A stretch of DNA of 21,691 bases from Balamuthia mandrillaris (GCA_031835245.1 JAVKOQ010000644.1:1-21691); one strand, 5' to 3'; positions 1 through 10,397 are shown, counted from the stretch's first letter. Notes: a model not told the origin generated them from the sequence alone. Translations and numbers: made by a program.

Positions 1-293
1 AAACTCTAGAACGTTCCTATGACTGAAGAGATTCCACGTCTTGGCTACCATCGACTTGAATCCAAGCGAGTTGTTCAGTTCCATTTCTGGGACACAAATA
101 GTGAGTTTGTAGGAACACGTTTCCATGAACGAACAAACAAACGAACAAACAAACAAACAAACAAACGAACAAACAAACAAACAAACAAACAAACAAACAA
201 ACAAACAAACAAACAAACAAACAAACAAACAAACAAACAAACAAACAAACAAACAAACAAACAAACAAACAAACAAACAAACAAACAAACAAA

Positions 294-326
<33 letters not shown>

Positions 327-922
327 GCCCAAAAGGAACATACTTATCATTTTGTCTAACAATTCAAGTTGTTGCTGCTGCAAGTTATTTACTTGAATGT
401 CTGCCAAACCATCCAAAGCGTTGGTCACCAGGCGAGACATTTTTGTTCTGGTCTTATGGATGACATCTCGTTCCTTTTTCTCCACAAAGTGATACTTGAT
501 GTAGCCCATGATCTTGCGAACAATTCCCACCACTATGGGATGAGCCAATGCCAATGGATCGACATTCTTTCGGCTGTACCAAAGTTCAAAGCCTTCTCGA
601 ACTTTTTTTCAAAGACAGAAAAGCGATAAGCGACGCAAAAAGAAATATGAACAATAGGGGAGGAGTGAGACAACAAAAGCTCACCAAAAGCGTAGAGAGA
701 GCCCATGATTTGCGGAAGTGTAAAGGTGAAAAAATTGAGGGTTTGACTGATATCAGCTGATATTCTGTACTCAATATCGAGTGAGCTGAGCTTCTCGAAA
801 GCGCCCATCTCGCTGTAGAGCAACCGCTCAAACACCAACCGTCTTATCAAGAAACGATTCTCCAATGCCTATTGATTTTGTTGTTGAACGAAAAGAAGAA
901 AGAATGCAACGCTAAGGAATGC

Positions 923-959
<37 letters not shown>

Positions 960-1732
960 GAGGGAGAGAGAAACAGTAAATGAGAGCATTAAATCAGGAT
1001 ACAACTCGGTTTTTCAGGTGGCGCTTCAGCGTATCGAGAAGAGCATGAAAAATGGTCAAGACGAGGAACTCCAAAACAACTGAACCTCTAAATTCTTTTC
1101 CTGTCACCTATTCATTTGAAGGTTCGCTTCGTGTTAGCAAACTGTGCGAAGGAGTAGAAGAGAGAGAGAGAGAGAGAACCATGTTGTGATTGAGCTTGAT
1201 GCGAGTCTTGCGGAGTCTATTGCCTAACTTTCGACTTGACACCCACCTACAAAAGCTCTCGTGTTAGCAGACAAGGGAACACAAGCGAAGAGAAGAAGAA
1301 GAAGAAGAAGAAGAAGAAGAACAAGAAGAACAAGAAGAACAAGAAGAAGCAGAAGAAGAAGAAGAAGAAGAACAAGAAGAAGAAGTTGAAGAAGAACAAC
1401 AACAACAACAACAAGAAGAAGAAGAACACGATGAAGAGAAGAGAACGAGAACGCCAAGGAGAAGAGGGAATGAGAAGAGAGACAAGGAACGAGAGAAGAG
1501 AAAAGGGTTGAATGCGAAAAGATAGTTGTTTTCTTTGCTCAACGAACCAAAAGGGAAGAATCTCTAGGATCATGGGCAAGATGTAGTTGACAATGAGGCC
1601 CCGCACGAGCAGCGACTTGTCATTTTCGTAAAGGTATTTGTAGAAGATGATGATGGGCAGGTTTTTGAGCCTTTGTTGAAAGGGTAGCAGGGAGCGGATC
1701 AAGTCTCTCTTCGATTGTTCGTAGGCATCCAT
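1..1732 (-). CDS. ABC transporter, type 1 membrane domain (N-terminal part, runs off left edge)
   Basis: The visible exons join in phase: 1732-1544, 1216-1180 (37-nt micro-exon), 1085-1003, 868-685, 601-344 and 86-1, giving about 279 residues. The start is the ATG at 1732 (MDAYEQSKRD). Hydrophobic helices lie near residues 40-63 (LIVNYILPMILEILPFWF) and 77-95 (VVLEFLVLTIFHALLDTLK). They are followed by the typical exporter stretch RRLVFERLLYSEMGAFEK...SSLDIEYRISADISQTL, and later by TKMSRLVTNALDGLADIQV, which matches the intracellular-loop helix of ABC exporters. The ATP-binding domain would lie to the left of the window and is not seen, so the product is a putative membrane transporter of unknown substrate. 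The B, C or D subfamily cannot be fixed; ABCB or ABCC seems likelier than ABCD. The introns hold AAAC/AC, GA and GAA repeats. The micro-exon is the least certain part of the model. Confidence 0.75.
129..325. repeat. (AAAC)n tetranucleotide array running into (AC)n
   Basis: About 170 bp of AAAC units, with a few GAAC variants at the left end, pass directly into roughly 14 AC dinucleotides. The array fills most of the intron between the ABC transporter exons 601-344 and 86-1. On the sense (minus) strand it reads GT then GTTT repeats. Long open frames over it (NKQTNKQ or CVCVCV types) are repeat artefacts. Confidence 0.95.
926..957. repeat. (GA)n microsatellite in an ABC transporter intron
   Basis: A nearly pure GA run lies in the intron between exons 1085-1003 and 868-685. 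It is a CT tract on the sense strand, upstream of the acceptor at 869. A shorter GA run lies at about 1157-1177 in the preceding intron. Confidence 0.9.
1288..1434. repeat. (GAA)n/(AAC)n trinucleotide array in the first ABC transporter intron
   Basis: The array is GAA units interrupted by AAC and a GCA unit. On the transcribed sense strand it is a long TTC/GTT pyrimidine-rich tract. It ends about 70 bp before the proposed acceptor of the 37-nt exon, so it lies wholly in the intron. The predicted poly-K, poly-L and poly-S frames across it are not genes. Confidence 0.9.
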
Positions 1733-1889
1733 GTTATTTTGTTTAACAAAAAAAATGTGTTGTGTGGCGGGCTTTGGGTTTGGTTGATGAGCGTTCGATT
1801 GGAGACGAAAAAAAAAATGAGAGAGCGAAAACAAAAAAAAATAAAATAAAATAATTAAGTAAAAGGTTCTCTCTGCGTGGTTAGTGCAC

Positions 1890-1893
<4 letters not shown>

Positions 1894-1929
<36 letters not shown>
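1894..1929. repeat. (GA)n microsatellite
   Basis: A pure GA run about 160 bp upstream of the ABC transporter ATG on the minus strand, where it is a CT tract in the sense direction. It could lie in the promoter, the 5' UTR or a 5' UTR intron. Confidence 0.9.
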
Positions 1930-2116
1930 AAGGTAGCAACCGACCAGTCAATCGCTACTCGTGGCCGCTCTCTGCTTTCATTCCCCGCAAAATACCTTTC
2001 CTTTCTTTTGTTTCGGTTAGTTTGTCGACTACGCACAAAAAAAATAGCACGATCACAAAAGTCATCGATCTACCTCCAATAAAAAATCAAAAATGTCTAC
2101 AAAATAACGTAAAACG

Positions 2117-2137
2117 GATAATTTAGAAAAAATTATC
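2117..2137. repeat. Short perfect inverted repeat next to the tRNA-like element
   Basis: GATAATTT at 2117-2124 and AAATTATC at 2130-2137 are perfect inverted arms around a 5-nt loop. The hairpin begins at the 3' end of the tRNA-like element and includes its T-run. It may be a trailer structure or chance in AT-rich DNA. Confidence 0.6.
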
Positions 2138-2204
2138 TTCTCTGGTTGGGTTCGAACCAACAACCTCCGTGGTATGTCAGACTGACCAACTGAGCTACAG
2201 AGCA
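2137..2204 (-). tRNA. tRNA-like element with Pol III boxes; probable truncated tRNA or pseudogene
   Basis: The minus strand carries a perfect A box (TAGCTCAGTTGG), a perfect B box (GGTTCGAACCC) and a T-arm stem GTTGG/CCAAC closing a TTCGAAC loop. The acceptor strands TGCTCTG and CAGAGAA pair at six of seven positions, and a T6 run follows a few bases downstream as a Pol III terminator would. The element is only 68 nt, about 5 nt short. The 3' strand of the D-stem (expected GAGC) is missing and the anticodon stem does not close. A segment CTGACAT followed by ACCAC could be a Val(GAC)-type anticodon loop and 3' stem whose 5' partner is lost. It may be a decayed tRNA, a SINE head or an unusual tRNA; amino-acid identity is unsafe. 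Confidence 0.5.
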
Positions 2205-2598
2205 TGTGCAAAAGTTCTACACTAGGCGTGCACCTGTGAAAAAATCAATGCCCTAAAACGGTGCACACCTTCCAAGTTAGGTATTGTTTCGCAACGGACA
2301 CCACCAAGGCCGAAACGATTCGCCAAGCAAGAAAAAGAAAGCAGAGAACATCCGTTTATCGGCTGAGCATCCAAAGGGAACAAAAAGTCTAAAAAAAAGT
2401 TGAGCTTGAATCCCAGAAAAAAAAGCCTCAGCCACAGGCAAACCGTCCTTCCTTGGTTTAGGTGCTGTTGCAATCGATTCAGAGCGAACAGCCTCAGAGC
2501 CGTTGAGACCGATCTGTGCTGCAGGCCTCCTCTTTTTTACATCTTGCTTTCCTTGCCTTCCTTTGGAGAAGGATAGGAACTGCTCTCCTCTCCCCCAG

Positions 2599-5222
2599 AT
2601 GAACCCTTACGGCTCTCCTCAGCTCCCCAGGAAGGAAAAGAAGACCAACGCCCTCCGAAGAATCCCCTTCTTGCACTCCCATTCCTCGGGCGCCGTCTCC
2701 CTGCCTCAATCCCCGGTGGGCTTTCGCCGTTCCGTGGAAGCGGCCCTTTCCGTCAACGACGTTCCAAGCAGCAGCTCCAACCCCGCTCAGCACGGAGCCG
2801 CTTTCATCTTCTCTCGCCCCAAAGGTGAGGAGAGGTCCTGCCCGGCCTCTCCTGGCTTTCCTGTCCGTTCACCCGCCTCCCCGCCTTCCTTCTCCTCTCT
2901 GGACGCAACCCACCAAATTTTTTCTTCCTCTGCTCCCACCCCAACCTCTGCTTACTTTGCTGCTCTTCGTCCTACTCCTCTTTCCCCTACCGCAAAACCT
3001 GTCCACGCGGTCCATTCGAACACCACCCACAACCACAACAACAACAACAACAGACCCACTCCTCCTCCTGTCAACAACAGACCCGATAGGAACGAAGGAA
3101 GCGTTCGGACTCCGCTCCAAGGGCAACGCCAGTTCCCACAACCCAAAAAACCGCTTCCTCCTCTTCCTCCTCAGCATGCCCCTCATCAACCTCTTCCTCA
3201 ACATCATTCCGCTCCCTATCCGTCTTCCTCCGACGACGGTGAGCCCAAAGCCGGTCCATCGTTTCAACTTCGCAATGCTCATATCTCTTTCTCGAGCGGC
3301 GTTCGTAGAAAACGGTTTACCAAGAAGGCCCCTGGCGAGACCTCCGTAGGAGGAGGAGAGGAAGAAGGAGGGATAGAAACGGACAGCGATGACGAACACT
3401 CCTTTGTAAATAGTGATTCCGAGTCCTATTCACCCTCCTTCTCCTCTTCCTCCTCATATTCATCCTCCTTGTCTTCCTTGGAGGCCTTTGGCGAGGAGAG
3501 TTGGAGAGACTCTGGCGAGTTTTTAAGGTACTTTTTTCTTCTCTGTTTGTTTTTTTCCTTCTCTGTTTGTTTTCTTCCACTTCTTGTTCTTGTTCTTCTT
3601 GTTCTTCTTGCAAACATTGATCGCTCCTTGTTCTTTTAAACTTTTCTCTTCTCTCTCTCTCTCATTCGGCTCTTTGCTGTGCTTCGCTTATCCCTCGCTT
3701 AAAAACTGTTTATTATTGATATATACTAATTATAACTTCATTTAAATAATATAAATAACCATTAGTAACCACAACAACAACGGAGAAAGAAGTAACGCGG
3801 CAGCGGTCGTGTTCAAGAAGCGACTCTCCTCACAACAGCAAGTACTCGGTGGCGCGCTCGCTGCCGGTCACCAACGCGGACAGAGCCCCTTGGCCTCTTC
3901 TCCCTCCGAAGGCGGCGCCTCCTCCTCTCGCAACAGTTGGGGAGCCCTCCCCTCCTCCTCCTCCTTTCAGCAACAGCAACGGTCCGTGCCCAAGCGCAAG
4001 AACAGCAACCCTTGGCACACCTGGTCGCCCCATTCCTCCTCGGCTGAGGGCAGCGCCACCTCCTGCTCTCTCCCCGCCTCCCCCACCGCCTCCTCCTCCT
4101 CCTCCGTTCGCACCGTTCGGTTCAGCTGTGATCCCTCGACCAAGAGAGAAGAAGCAGGCAACGACCGCGGTGAAGGTGAAGAGGAAGCCAGGTTTTATTA
4201 CCAACTGCTACTACGACAGCAGCAGCAACAACAACAACAAGAAACAGAACCTTGTTGGAGCCAACAACAGCATCCACAGCAACCACCTCAAGAGCAACAT
4301 TCTTTTGCTTCTTATCTTGCTCTTCAAGCTTCTCCCTCTTCCTCTTCCGCTCTAGGACAAAGCGGTGAAGAAAAGACTGTAACAAATATGTCTTCCACGG
4401 CTCCTATCTCCTCCCCTCCTCCTTCTCCTTCCTCTCGAAACAACAACAAACAGCAAGCCTCCCTCCTCGACAATGACGCCTCCACGTTGAGACCTGTCTA
4501 TCCCAAAGATCAACAACAGCCACAACCTTCTTTGCTCACCCTCAATCTCTATGCACCTGAAAAAGATGTTGGCATCAAGCTCAAGTTCACCCCGGCCTCC
4601 ACCGTGGAGGAGGTGCTCACTCAAACCATTCGTCGTTTGTTTTCGGACTCGCCGGAGGTGCGACGGGTGCCGTGGCGTCTTTGTCGGCGGACCGGCTCTC
4701 CTTCCAGCCACAACAACAAGACGAAGAAGAACAGTGGTTCGTGGTTGCATGTAACGAACCCTATTTCGGACTATATTCTTGCTGATGAGGTCAGGCTCTC
4801 TTTCACCCTCCCTTATCTCGTTCTTTTCTCCTTTTTTTCCTTCATTTGTTACTCCTTCTCACTCTTCTTTTTCTCCTCTCTCTCTCCCTCTCTCTCTCTC
4901 CCTCTCTCCCTCTCTCCCTCTCTCTCTCTCTCCCTTTCTCAAACAGGAAGAACTGGATGTAATGAAACCAGAGCAAGCTCCCATCCTGATCAAAGTGGTT
5001 GTGATGGAGACGCAAGGAACGGTCACCTGCAGAGTGGACCCTGAGACAACCGTTTGGGAGCTGCTCCAAAACGTGTTGTTCAAAGTGCATGGCAGGGCGG
5101 AGCATCCCCTTGATGAGTATGGGCTGTTCACCGTCGCAGGAAAGCTGCTCAATGAAGAGCATTTGCTAAGCGATTACTCTCTTGTTAACATGGTTTGTTT
5201 TTTTTTTTCTTCATTTTTTGTA

Positions 5223-5257
<35 letters not shown>

Positions 5258-8200
5258 TCTATGTTTGTTGTCTCTCCCTTTCTTCCTCTCTCTCTCTCTC
5301 TCTCTCTCTCATATCATCTTTTGTTTTGTTCTCACTTTAAACGACGGCAATAACTTCAACAACACCAGTCCAAATTGGAGTTCAAACGAATACCTCAACT
5401 GCCAGAAGCAGCATCACCCTCTGCTTCAACAACACCGACGCTGAGCGTTACAGTCATCAACCTGTTAGAACTCGAAAACAGGACAGAAGATGGCCAACAA
5501 CAGCAAGAACAGCTGTTGACAAAGCAGATGAGCTTCCCTCTCGATATTTCCGTGTCAGACGTACTCAGCAAGGTCATCAAATTGTTCCCCGTGAAGGACC
5601 GTCATCAAGTTGCTTTGTACGTTCCCTCGAAGCGGGTTTGGCTTCGTTTGGACAGCACGCTTGCCTCTTATTCTCTTGAGAACGACGTATGTTGTTTTTT
5701 TTTCTGCACTTTTGTTGTTGGAGCTAACATTTTTTTTAAAATAAAGGCGGTGCTCGAAATAAGACCAAAGTACAGAGAGGTAACGGTGGCTTTACCCGTT
5801 CCCACCGGAGGCAAAGTCTTTGAGACCTACAAATTTGCCGAGGAGGACCCCGCGGCTGCCCTTTACGAGCTTATCCTCTTCAACAATCCTCATATAAGCG
5901 ACAACTACACGGCCTACACGCTTTGTACTCGTGGCGGCAATACCTTGGACCCTAAGAAGAGTATTTGGAGCTATGGAACCAACAATAGTAGAGTTAGTTT
6001 ATCGCTCTTCCATCTCTTATCCTCCAAGCTCTCTCTCTTAGCATTGGTTGTTCTAATCAGTTTTTGCATCCAACAACCTATATAGTTCGAAGTATTAGGC
6101 AAGTTAGAGCCAGTGGTAGTGTACATCAACGGCAGAGAACACAAAATGAACGTGGACTTCACCTCTCCTGTCCACTCCATCGTGGAAATGGCCTGTTACA
6201 AGTTCAACCTGCTGCCTGTCCTCTCCGTGAACGCTATGGGCAGTGGTGGAGATGACGCTCGTCTCCAACATTTTGTGTTGCACAGTCCTGCGGGGCCTCT
6301 TGTGAGGAAGAGCTCGTTGAGACAACAGGGAGTGCCTACAAATACCACTCTCATTTTGAAGGATTTGAGAGAAATGTCGGGATCGACAGGAGAGGCGTCA
6401 CAGCTCACTCCGCCTTCCACTTCATCATCTCTTTCTCCTGCTGTTTCTTCGTCTTCCTCTCCTGCTGTCTCTTCTCCTTCACGCCCTCAAGCCAACGACA
6501 ATCTCAACAAAGGTGGATCTAAAGTTGGACCCGTACTGTCTCCTTCTTCCTCTTCTGCTTCATTATCATCTCCACAATCTTCTGCTTCTGCTTTGTCATC
6601 ATCTGCTCCTTCCTCAACTTTGGAAAGAGGAGAGCCGAAAGAAGTCGAACTCATCACTATAGGCGAGGAAAAAGTAAACATCAAATGGTTGCCAGCCACT
6701 CTCAATATAGGAACAGAAGATGGAAGCTATTCTGGAGACACTTTGGAGACAAACATTTGGGAAGAGGAAGATTCGGCACAAACTGTCATCTTGAGTCAGG
6801 AAAAAGGCAACGAGGAGGAGAACGACTCGAGCGGCATTACGGCCGCCACGTTGAACAAGCTTGTCAGCTATCTTACCGCTGCTGATACCCATGGTTCGAT
6901 TTTCTTTCTCAATCTCATTCTTCATACCTTTCGTATGCCTTTCTCTCTCCCTTTTGTGCTAACCTTTACAAAACAAACCACAAAAAAATGATACAGATAT
7001 CCGTTTCATGAAAGCTATAATGATGACCTATCCCTCCTTCACAAACCCTGAACGCCTTCTCTCTAAGCTGATCGAGCGGTATAATGTGCCGGAAGGCTAT
7101 TCCGCCGCTCACGTCAAGAAGGTCCAGTTCCGCGTGTGCAACGTTTTGAAGCACTGGATCACAAAGTACTTTGACCATTTCGACCAGGCTTTGCTTCGCT
7201 CTTTGCTCGAGTTTATCAACCAGAGTCTCATCAAAGACGGACATCAAAGCAGCGCGACTACTCTTAACAATCTCATTTGCAAAAAGGTTTCACTTGCTTA
7301 TCTTTTGTTATTCTTGTTATTGTTTGTTTTTTTTCTTCGTGTGTCAACCAGTTTTTATATTACAGTTTCAGGATCTTCAAAACAAGAACCCAATGGATGA
7401 ACACAACCAAGCCATGTACTCCGCCAAGGAGAAGCCGCCGCCACCAAACGTAAAAACAACTTCTCCTCCCCCCCCTTAAAGATCTCTTGTTAACACCCAT
7501 TCCTGTACCATTGTAGGTCATCAGAAATATCGGCAAAAAACGAAACAAAGATAAGTCAAAAAGCAAGATAACACGAGGCTCTGAGATATCTATCTCCCAG
7601 TTTCCTAGAAACTTGTGGGAGTGCGATGAGGAGGAGGTGGCCAGACAGCTCACCATTAATGAGTTTATCTTATACTCGTACGTCTCTTCTTCCAGAGGTT
7701 TTATTTTTCTCTTCTTTTCCCTGTCTGAACAATTCAACAAATGTTTATAGAGAGATCAAGACGTCAGAGCTGTTGGAACAAGCGTGGATGAAAAAAGAGA
7801 AACAGCACCGATGCCCAAACGTGCTCCGCATGATCGATAACTTCAACCTTACCAGCCTTTGGATCGCTCATCTCATCCTTCAGCCTCTACGAGTCAAAGA
7901 AAGGGCTCGTCGTTGGGAATTTTTCATCAATGTTGCTTCTGTACGTCAACACTTGTTTCTTTCTGCTTCACCTTTACTTTATTACTGAACTTTCTTTCTC
8001 TCGGCTTTCAACAACCATAAACAGTATCTCTATCAACTCAACAACTTCAACTTGTTGATGTCTTTCATCAGCGGAATGAACAATTCCTGCATTCTCCGTT
8101 TGCAACACACAAAAGCTACCTTGCAAAAGTCCAGCCTCCAGACATTGATCAAGCTGGAGACGTTGATGGCGCATGAGGGCTCCTACAAGAACTACCGCAA

Positions 8201-8566
8201 GGAGCTTCGACGCGTTGCCCCTCCTTGTATTCCTTACATGTACTTTCTCTCTCCTCCTCCTGTGCTTCTTCTTCGTTCTTCTTTGTTAACTTGGTTCATT
8301 GCAGAGGTGTTCACTTGTCCGATCTTGTATTTATTGAGGAGGGCAACCCGGACGAGATAGAGGGGCTCATCAACTGGGACAAGCGCAGCCTGGTCTACCG
8401 CGTGATCGACCTGGTGGGGCAGCACCAGAACATGAGGTACAACCTCGCCCATGTGCCAGAGTTTAGCAGCTTCTTCTCCACGGCCAACCTCCCCACTGAG
8501 CAGGAGCTCTTTCAGACGAGCTTGCAGAGGGAGCCGAGAGGAGCGGCCAGAAGTCAGATCTTGTAA
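2599..8566 (+). CDS. Ras-family guanine nucleotide exchange factor with tandem talin F0/F1-like units
   Basis: Twelve exons join in phase: 2599-3527, 3766-4789, 4947-5192, 5369-5686, 5747-5992, 6086-6893, 6997-7286, 7372-7449, 7517-7677, 7751-7940, 8025-8239 and 8305-8566, giving about 1588 residues and a TAA stop. Residues 1-560 are Ser/Pro/Gln-rich and probably disordered, with proline-rich segments. Five ubiquitin-like units follow (about 563-651, 662-741, 757-847, 849-929, 930-1016). Their ends resemble talin F0 (WLxxxxxxxDYxLxx then an LExK strand), and the last resembles F1 (SLRQQGVPTNTTLILK). After a Ser-rich linker come RasGEF_N (about 1175-1290, KLVSYLTAAD...MTYPSF) and the CDC25 catalytic domain (about 1350-1575). 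The latter shows EEVARQLTINEF, PNVLRMIDNFNLTSLWIAHL, FISGMNNSCILRLQHT and IGVHLSDLVFIEEGNPD. It should activate a Ras or Rap GTPase; which one is unknown. Exon 1 contains donor-like sites (2825, 3239), so extra N-terminal introns are possible. The talin resemblance is from memory of the family. Confidence 0.92.
4872..4937. repeat. (CT)n/(CCCT)n tract in RasGEF intron 2
   Basis: The CT-rich run occupies the 3' half of the intron 4790-4946 and ends ten bases before the AAACAG acceptor. It appears to serve as the polypyrimidine tract. Confidence 0.9.
5224..5311. repeat. Two (CT)n runs in RasGEF intron 3
   Basis: CT runs at about 5224-5263 and 5285-5311 lie inside the 176-bp intron 5193-5368, pyrimidine-rich on the sense strand. 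Confidence 0.9.
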
Positions 8567-8675
8567 AACTGTTCTCTTTTTTTTTTTTAATAATCCTTTT
8601 CAATCTGTTTCTCTCTCTCTTTAAAACTTTTATATTTTCTGATGAAGTAGTTACAAATCTCTTTCCGTTGCGCTT
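8567..8675. other. Short convergent 3' gap between RasGEF and PEN-2
   Basis: Only 109 bp separate the two stop codons. The gap holds a T-run just after the RasGEF stop and a short CT run. The two 3' UTRs probably overlap; no canonical AATAAA is evident on either strand. Confidence 0.7.
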
Positions 8676-8978
8676 TCAAGGGCCTTTAGGGACCCACAAC
8701 GATAACTTATCCCCAGCCTCGCCCATGTCATTTCTCTTGATGAGGAAGACCAAGGTCCAGGTGAAGAGGACCAACGTCACCAGCAAGAAGCCCAGGAGGG
8801 AGGTCCTCACGTAAAAACGGACTTCGGCAGGGCAGCTGGCCCGACGAATGTACTTCCGAAGGTAGACGTAGTTGACCAGCCAGAGAAAGGGGAGAAAGAA
8901 GAAACCGGCTATGAACATGCCCTTGGAGACCTTGCGCAGGCCCTCGTTGGTTGCTCGCGGATCGCCGTCGCTCATCAT
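8676..8978 (-). CDS. PSENEN: Gamma-secretase subunit PEN-2
   Basis: A single uninterrupted frame of 100 residues runs from MMSDGD to a TGA stop. The human protein has 101 residues. It carries the family signature FLPFLWLVN (about residues 28-36) in the first hydrophobic segment, and a second membrane segment (SLLGFLLVTLVLFTW, about 60-74). The C-terminus GDKLSLWVPKGP matches the conserved GDYLSF...P-G end that is needed in other species for complex assembly. PEN-2 is a small subunit of the presenilin-containing intramembrane protease in the secretory and endosomal membranes and supports presenilin endoproteolysis. The gene is intronless, unlike all its neighbours. Two ATGs are adjacent at the start; either could be used. 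Confidence 0.95.
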   Translation of the reverse strand: MMSDGDPRATNEGLRKVSKGMFIAGFFFLPFLWLVNYVYLRKYIRRASCPAEVRFYVRTSLLGFLLVTLVLFTWTLVFLIKRNDMGEAGDKLSLWVPKGP

Positions 8979-9169
8979 TTTTGTCGTTTCTTTCTTTTCG
9001 GCTCTGTTAAATTTTTGTCAATATATTTTCCTTTTGTAATTCCAAATTTTCAACAAAATCTGAAATCTTGAATAATCATCGATTGTTGATGTTTTGTTAT
9101 CATCCGTTAAATTATTGGAAAAATTTTCTACAATATCAATATTTTTTTGAAACTATTTTATTCAAATTT
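8979..9169. other. AT-rich gap between PEN-2 start and PCID2 stop
   Basis: This 191-bp AT-rich stretch lies upstream of PEN-2 and downstream of PCID2, both on the minus strand. It should hold the PEN-2 promoter and the PCID2 3' UTR. No coding signal is seen. Confidence 0.6.
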
Positions 9170-9417
9170 TTAAGAGAGGAAAGTATGCGGAGGAGGGAAA
9201 GCATTGTTGGCGCTGACCACAAGAACGCCCATCTTGTGGGAGAGGTATCCTTTGATGTAGCCCTGGTAGATGAGGTTGGCGAGGATGCACTCGATCTCTT
9301 CCTTCTCTTTGTCGACGCCCATCCACGATAGAGCCGTTTGGAAGTCGGACAGGGCCAATTTGGTGTTGTTTCTTATCATGAAGCTGTTGAGAGGGACAAA
9401 GCAAAAGAGTAAGTCAG

Positions 9418-9464
<47 letters not shown>

Positions 9465-10357
9465 AAACAGAGAGAAGCGAACAAGGGAGAGAGAGAGCGA
9501 GAAGAGGAAAGAGAAAGAGAGAGAGAAGAGAAAAAGCGAGAGAAGAGAAGAGAAAGAAAAGAGAGAGAGAGAGAGAGGGAGAGAGAAGAGAAAGAGACGT
9601 ACACTCTTTTGAAGAGATTGCGATAGGTCAGAAACTTGAGCTTTTCCAGGATAAGATAGATGCCCTTCTGTATGAACAGCTCCTGGTGCTTGGCCAGCGC
9701 TTCATTGAACGCCAACAAGTTGCCTCTCCGAATGGCAGCAATCAACTCGCTAAAGTGGTCCAGAGAATACTTTTCGAGGAGATATTGACTAGGCAGACGA
9801 CCCGCCAGCAGTTGACAAGGGATGAGATAGGTGAGAATCAGACGTTTGTTCTTTGGGCTGCGTTGGGTGCATTTATAGAAGGCAAAGGAGAGTTCCTCCC
9901 TGGCTTTTTTGTAGTCGCCATGAAACATAGAGAGCCGACCCACAAAGTAATTGTAGGTCACGCTGTCTGCCTTTGGAAACTTTTCCAGGGGAGGGAAGCC
10001 AGGACCGGTCACATAGGCTATCAAGTTCTTGCACAATCTCAAGTTGTTGAGCTAAGGAAAGAGAAGGGAAGGAGAGGAGAACAATGTTAAGAGGCAAGAA
10101 GAGGAGATAAGAAAGAGAACGAGAAAGGAACAGGTTGCTTACTCCGAAATAAATTTTGAAAAGGTTGTTGATGATACAGAGAGAACCCCACTTCTTGGAT
10201 TGATTAAGCGCGCTTCGATCTGTCATTGTGATAGGGAAGCAGCGTTTGATGACTCGTTCGGCGTCTTCTTGTTTCTCCAACTTTTGACCTCTGCTTGCTA
10301 GAATGTCATCTGCCTGTATAATAATTGACACAACATGAGCTCATTTGGGAGGAGGAA

Positions 10358-10397
<40 letters not shown>

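Larger units (their letters stand above)
1733..2598. other. Divergent intergenic region between ABC transporter and RasGEF
   Basis: This 866-bp stretch separates two genes reading outward and should hold both promoters and 5' UTRs. It contains A-rich runs, a (GA)n tract at about 1894-1929, the tRNA-like element at 2137-2204 and a short perfect hairpin at 2117-2137. The last 96 bp before the RasGEF ATG are open in its frame but have no in-frame ATG. A pyrimidine run ending in CAG directly abuts the ATG at 2599, so a 5' UTR intron or an unseen upstream exon is possible. No protein gene is supported here. Confidence 0.6.

Noticed and set aside
75-554. Long frames of NKQTNKQ, CVCVCV and CLFVCLFV type
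   Set aside because: They are translations of the AAAC and AC microsatellites inside an ABC transporter intron; only the flanking exon parts are real.
1181-1246. Exon reading LGNRLRKTRIKLNHNM in the ABC transporter
   Set aside because: It looks like an ABC loop but ends in phase 0, while the next membrane-helix exon needs phase 1 or 2, so the 37-nt exon in another frame was preferred.
2825-3080. An intron starting at the strong donor-like GTGAGG at 2825
   Set aside because: The frame stays open throughout with Ser/Pro-rich composition like its surroundings, and the acceptor checked (CAACAG near 3080) gives the wrong phase; it remains a possibility only with RNA support.
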